Origin: Bacteroidales bacterium
Lineage (GTDB): Bacteria > Bacteroidota > Bacteroidia > Bacteroidales > PWNQ01
Length of the DNA: 51,561 nt
Assembly: GCA_021738505.1 (NCBI GenBank)
Contig: JAIPBW010000017.1
Location: forward strand, 1 to 51,561
Direction of reading: 5' to 3'
Shown: in pieces, positions 51,387-51,561 of the stretch
Layout: each line of letters opens with the position of its first letter
How positions within the stretch are numbered: position 1 is the stretch's first letter
Translations under genes and position numbers: made by a program
Notes under the pieces: model-generated
Told to the model about the DNA's origin: nothing
The model's database searches: none
What the model saw: only the letters and a program-made list of their open reading frames with translations

Positions 51387-51560
51387 TAGTGTTTGTCCAT
51401 AATGTCCGATTTCTGCGTTATGCTCGTATTTAAAACAGTCATCCCGATGTTCCAATCGGGACTCCTTGGTTTTAAATACTTCGCAAGCCCCCGATAAATG
51501 CGGGGCAGGCTTTGAACTCGAACATTATGAACTAAACACTTACTTTATAGACAGACACTA
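51387..51560 (+). mobile_element. MITE-like element E2, copy 2
   Basis: Its left end TAGTGTTTGTCCATAA and right end (reverse complement TAGTGTCTGTCTATAA) are inverted repeats of 16 bases with two mismatches, beginning and ending with TA. The centre carries a CCCGAT-N6-ATCGGG hairpin where copy 1 has the CCGCCGG type, then the shared GCCCCCGATAAATGCGGGGC hairpin (51487-51506). It starts 1 base after the stop of the ATP-grasp gene. Confidence 0.72.
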
Positions 51561-51561
51561 A

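Overview
The window is bacterial chromosome from a member of the Bacteroidota, most likely an anaerobic or facultative, salt-exposed environmental lineage. The evidence is a gingipain-type C25 protease with a type IX secretion (T9SS) sorting domain, a Bacteroidota-specific alternative GlmU family protein, DUF4301 and TIGR02757 proteins, a type B L31, YceI/porin genes, and promoters of the Bacteroidota form TTG-N19/21-TAnnTTTG. A four-subunit 2-oxoacid:ferredoxin oxidoreductase points to anaerobic fermentation of branched-chain or other 2-oxoacids. A complete seven-subunit Mrp Na+/H+ antiporter and a second cation/proton antiporter point to sodium or pH stress.

Layout: 1-674 repeat DNA and a terminator; 675-3353 vor/kor operon (minus); 3578-4732 an outer-membrane barrel fused to leucine-rich repeats; 4895-8645 TIGR02757, a large TPR protein and a DEDDy 3'-5' exonuclease (minus); 8968-10116 an MFS transporter; 10418-13552 the secreted C25 protease; 13771-15045 rarA; 15101-15558 repeat element; 15604-21710 mrp operon in the order B-C-D-E-F-G-A (minus); 21994-24486 lon; 24656-25816 GlmU-like protein; 25812-26205 repeat element; 26301-26579 L31 type B; 26654-27691 a cysteine-free LuxC-like protein; 27832-28938 a secreted protein of unknown function; 29173-31593 TraB/GumN protein and an antiporter; 31597-33153 DUF4301; 33342-33656 two tRNA-Leu genes; 33823-35058 a periplasmic TPR protein; 35269-38414 an Rrf2 regulator, YceI, porin, YceI cluster; 38669-39050 repeat element; 39079-39774 Crp/Fnr regulator; 40033-46600 a two-component region with two stand-alone receivers around a large PAS/GAF histidine kinase, interrupted by a 1.4-kb array of palindromic repeats, then an AlbA_2 protein; 46682-51385 a BASS transporter, a CocE/NonD hydrolase and an ATP-grasp enzyme, the last two followed by copies of a MITE-like element.

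How the genes work together: the mrp operon is a self-contained secondary antiporter driven by one very clear promoter. The Rrf2-YceI-porin-YceI group looks like one envelope stress or redox module. The kinase and its adjacent receiver form a phosphorelay whose output is not a DNA-binding domain. Most other genes are single transcription units.

The least explained material is the non-coding repeat DNA. One dispersed element of about 360-400 bp occurs four times. It combines an exact 10-bp tandem GTCATT-N4 track with a second half in which AAATGAC words alternate with small perfect hairpins that are present or absent copy by copy. A second element (two copies) carries different hairpins in the same central position. 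A third family forms a five-unit array of palindromes. Together they suggest an economy of small hairpin cassettes moving among larger palindromic elements. No transposase, CRISPR or phage gene is visible in the window. All assignments are from reading the sequence; no database search was run.
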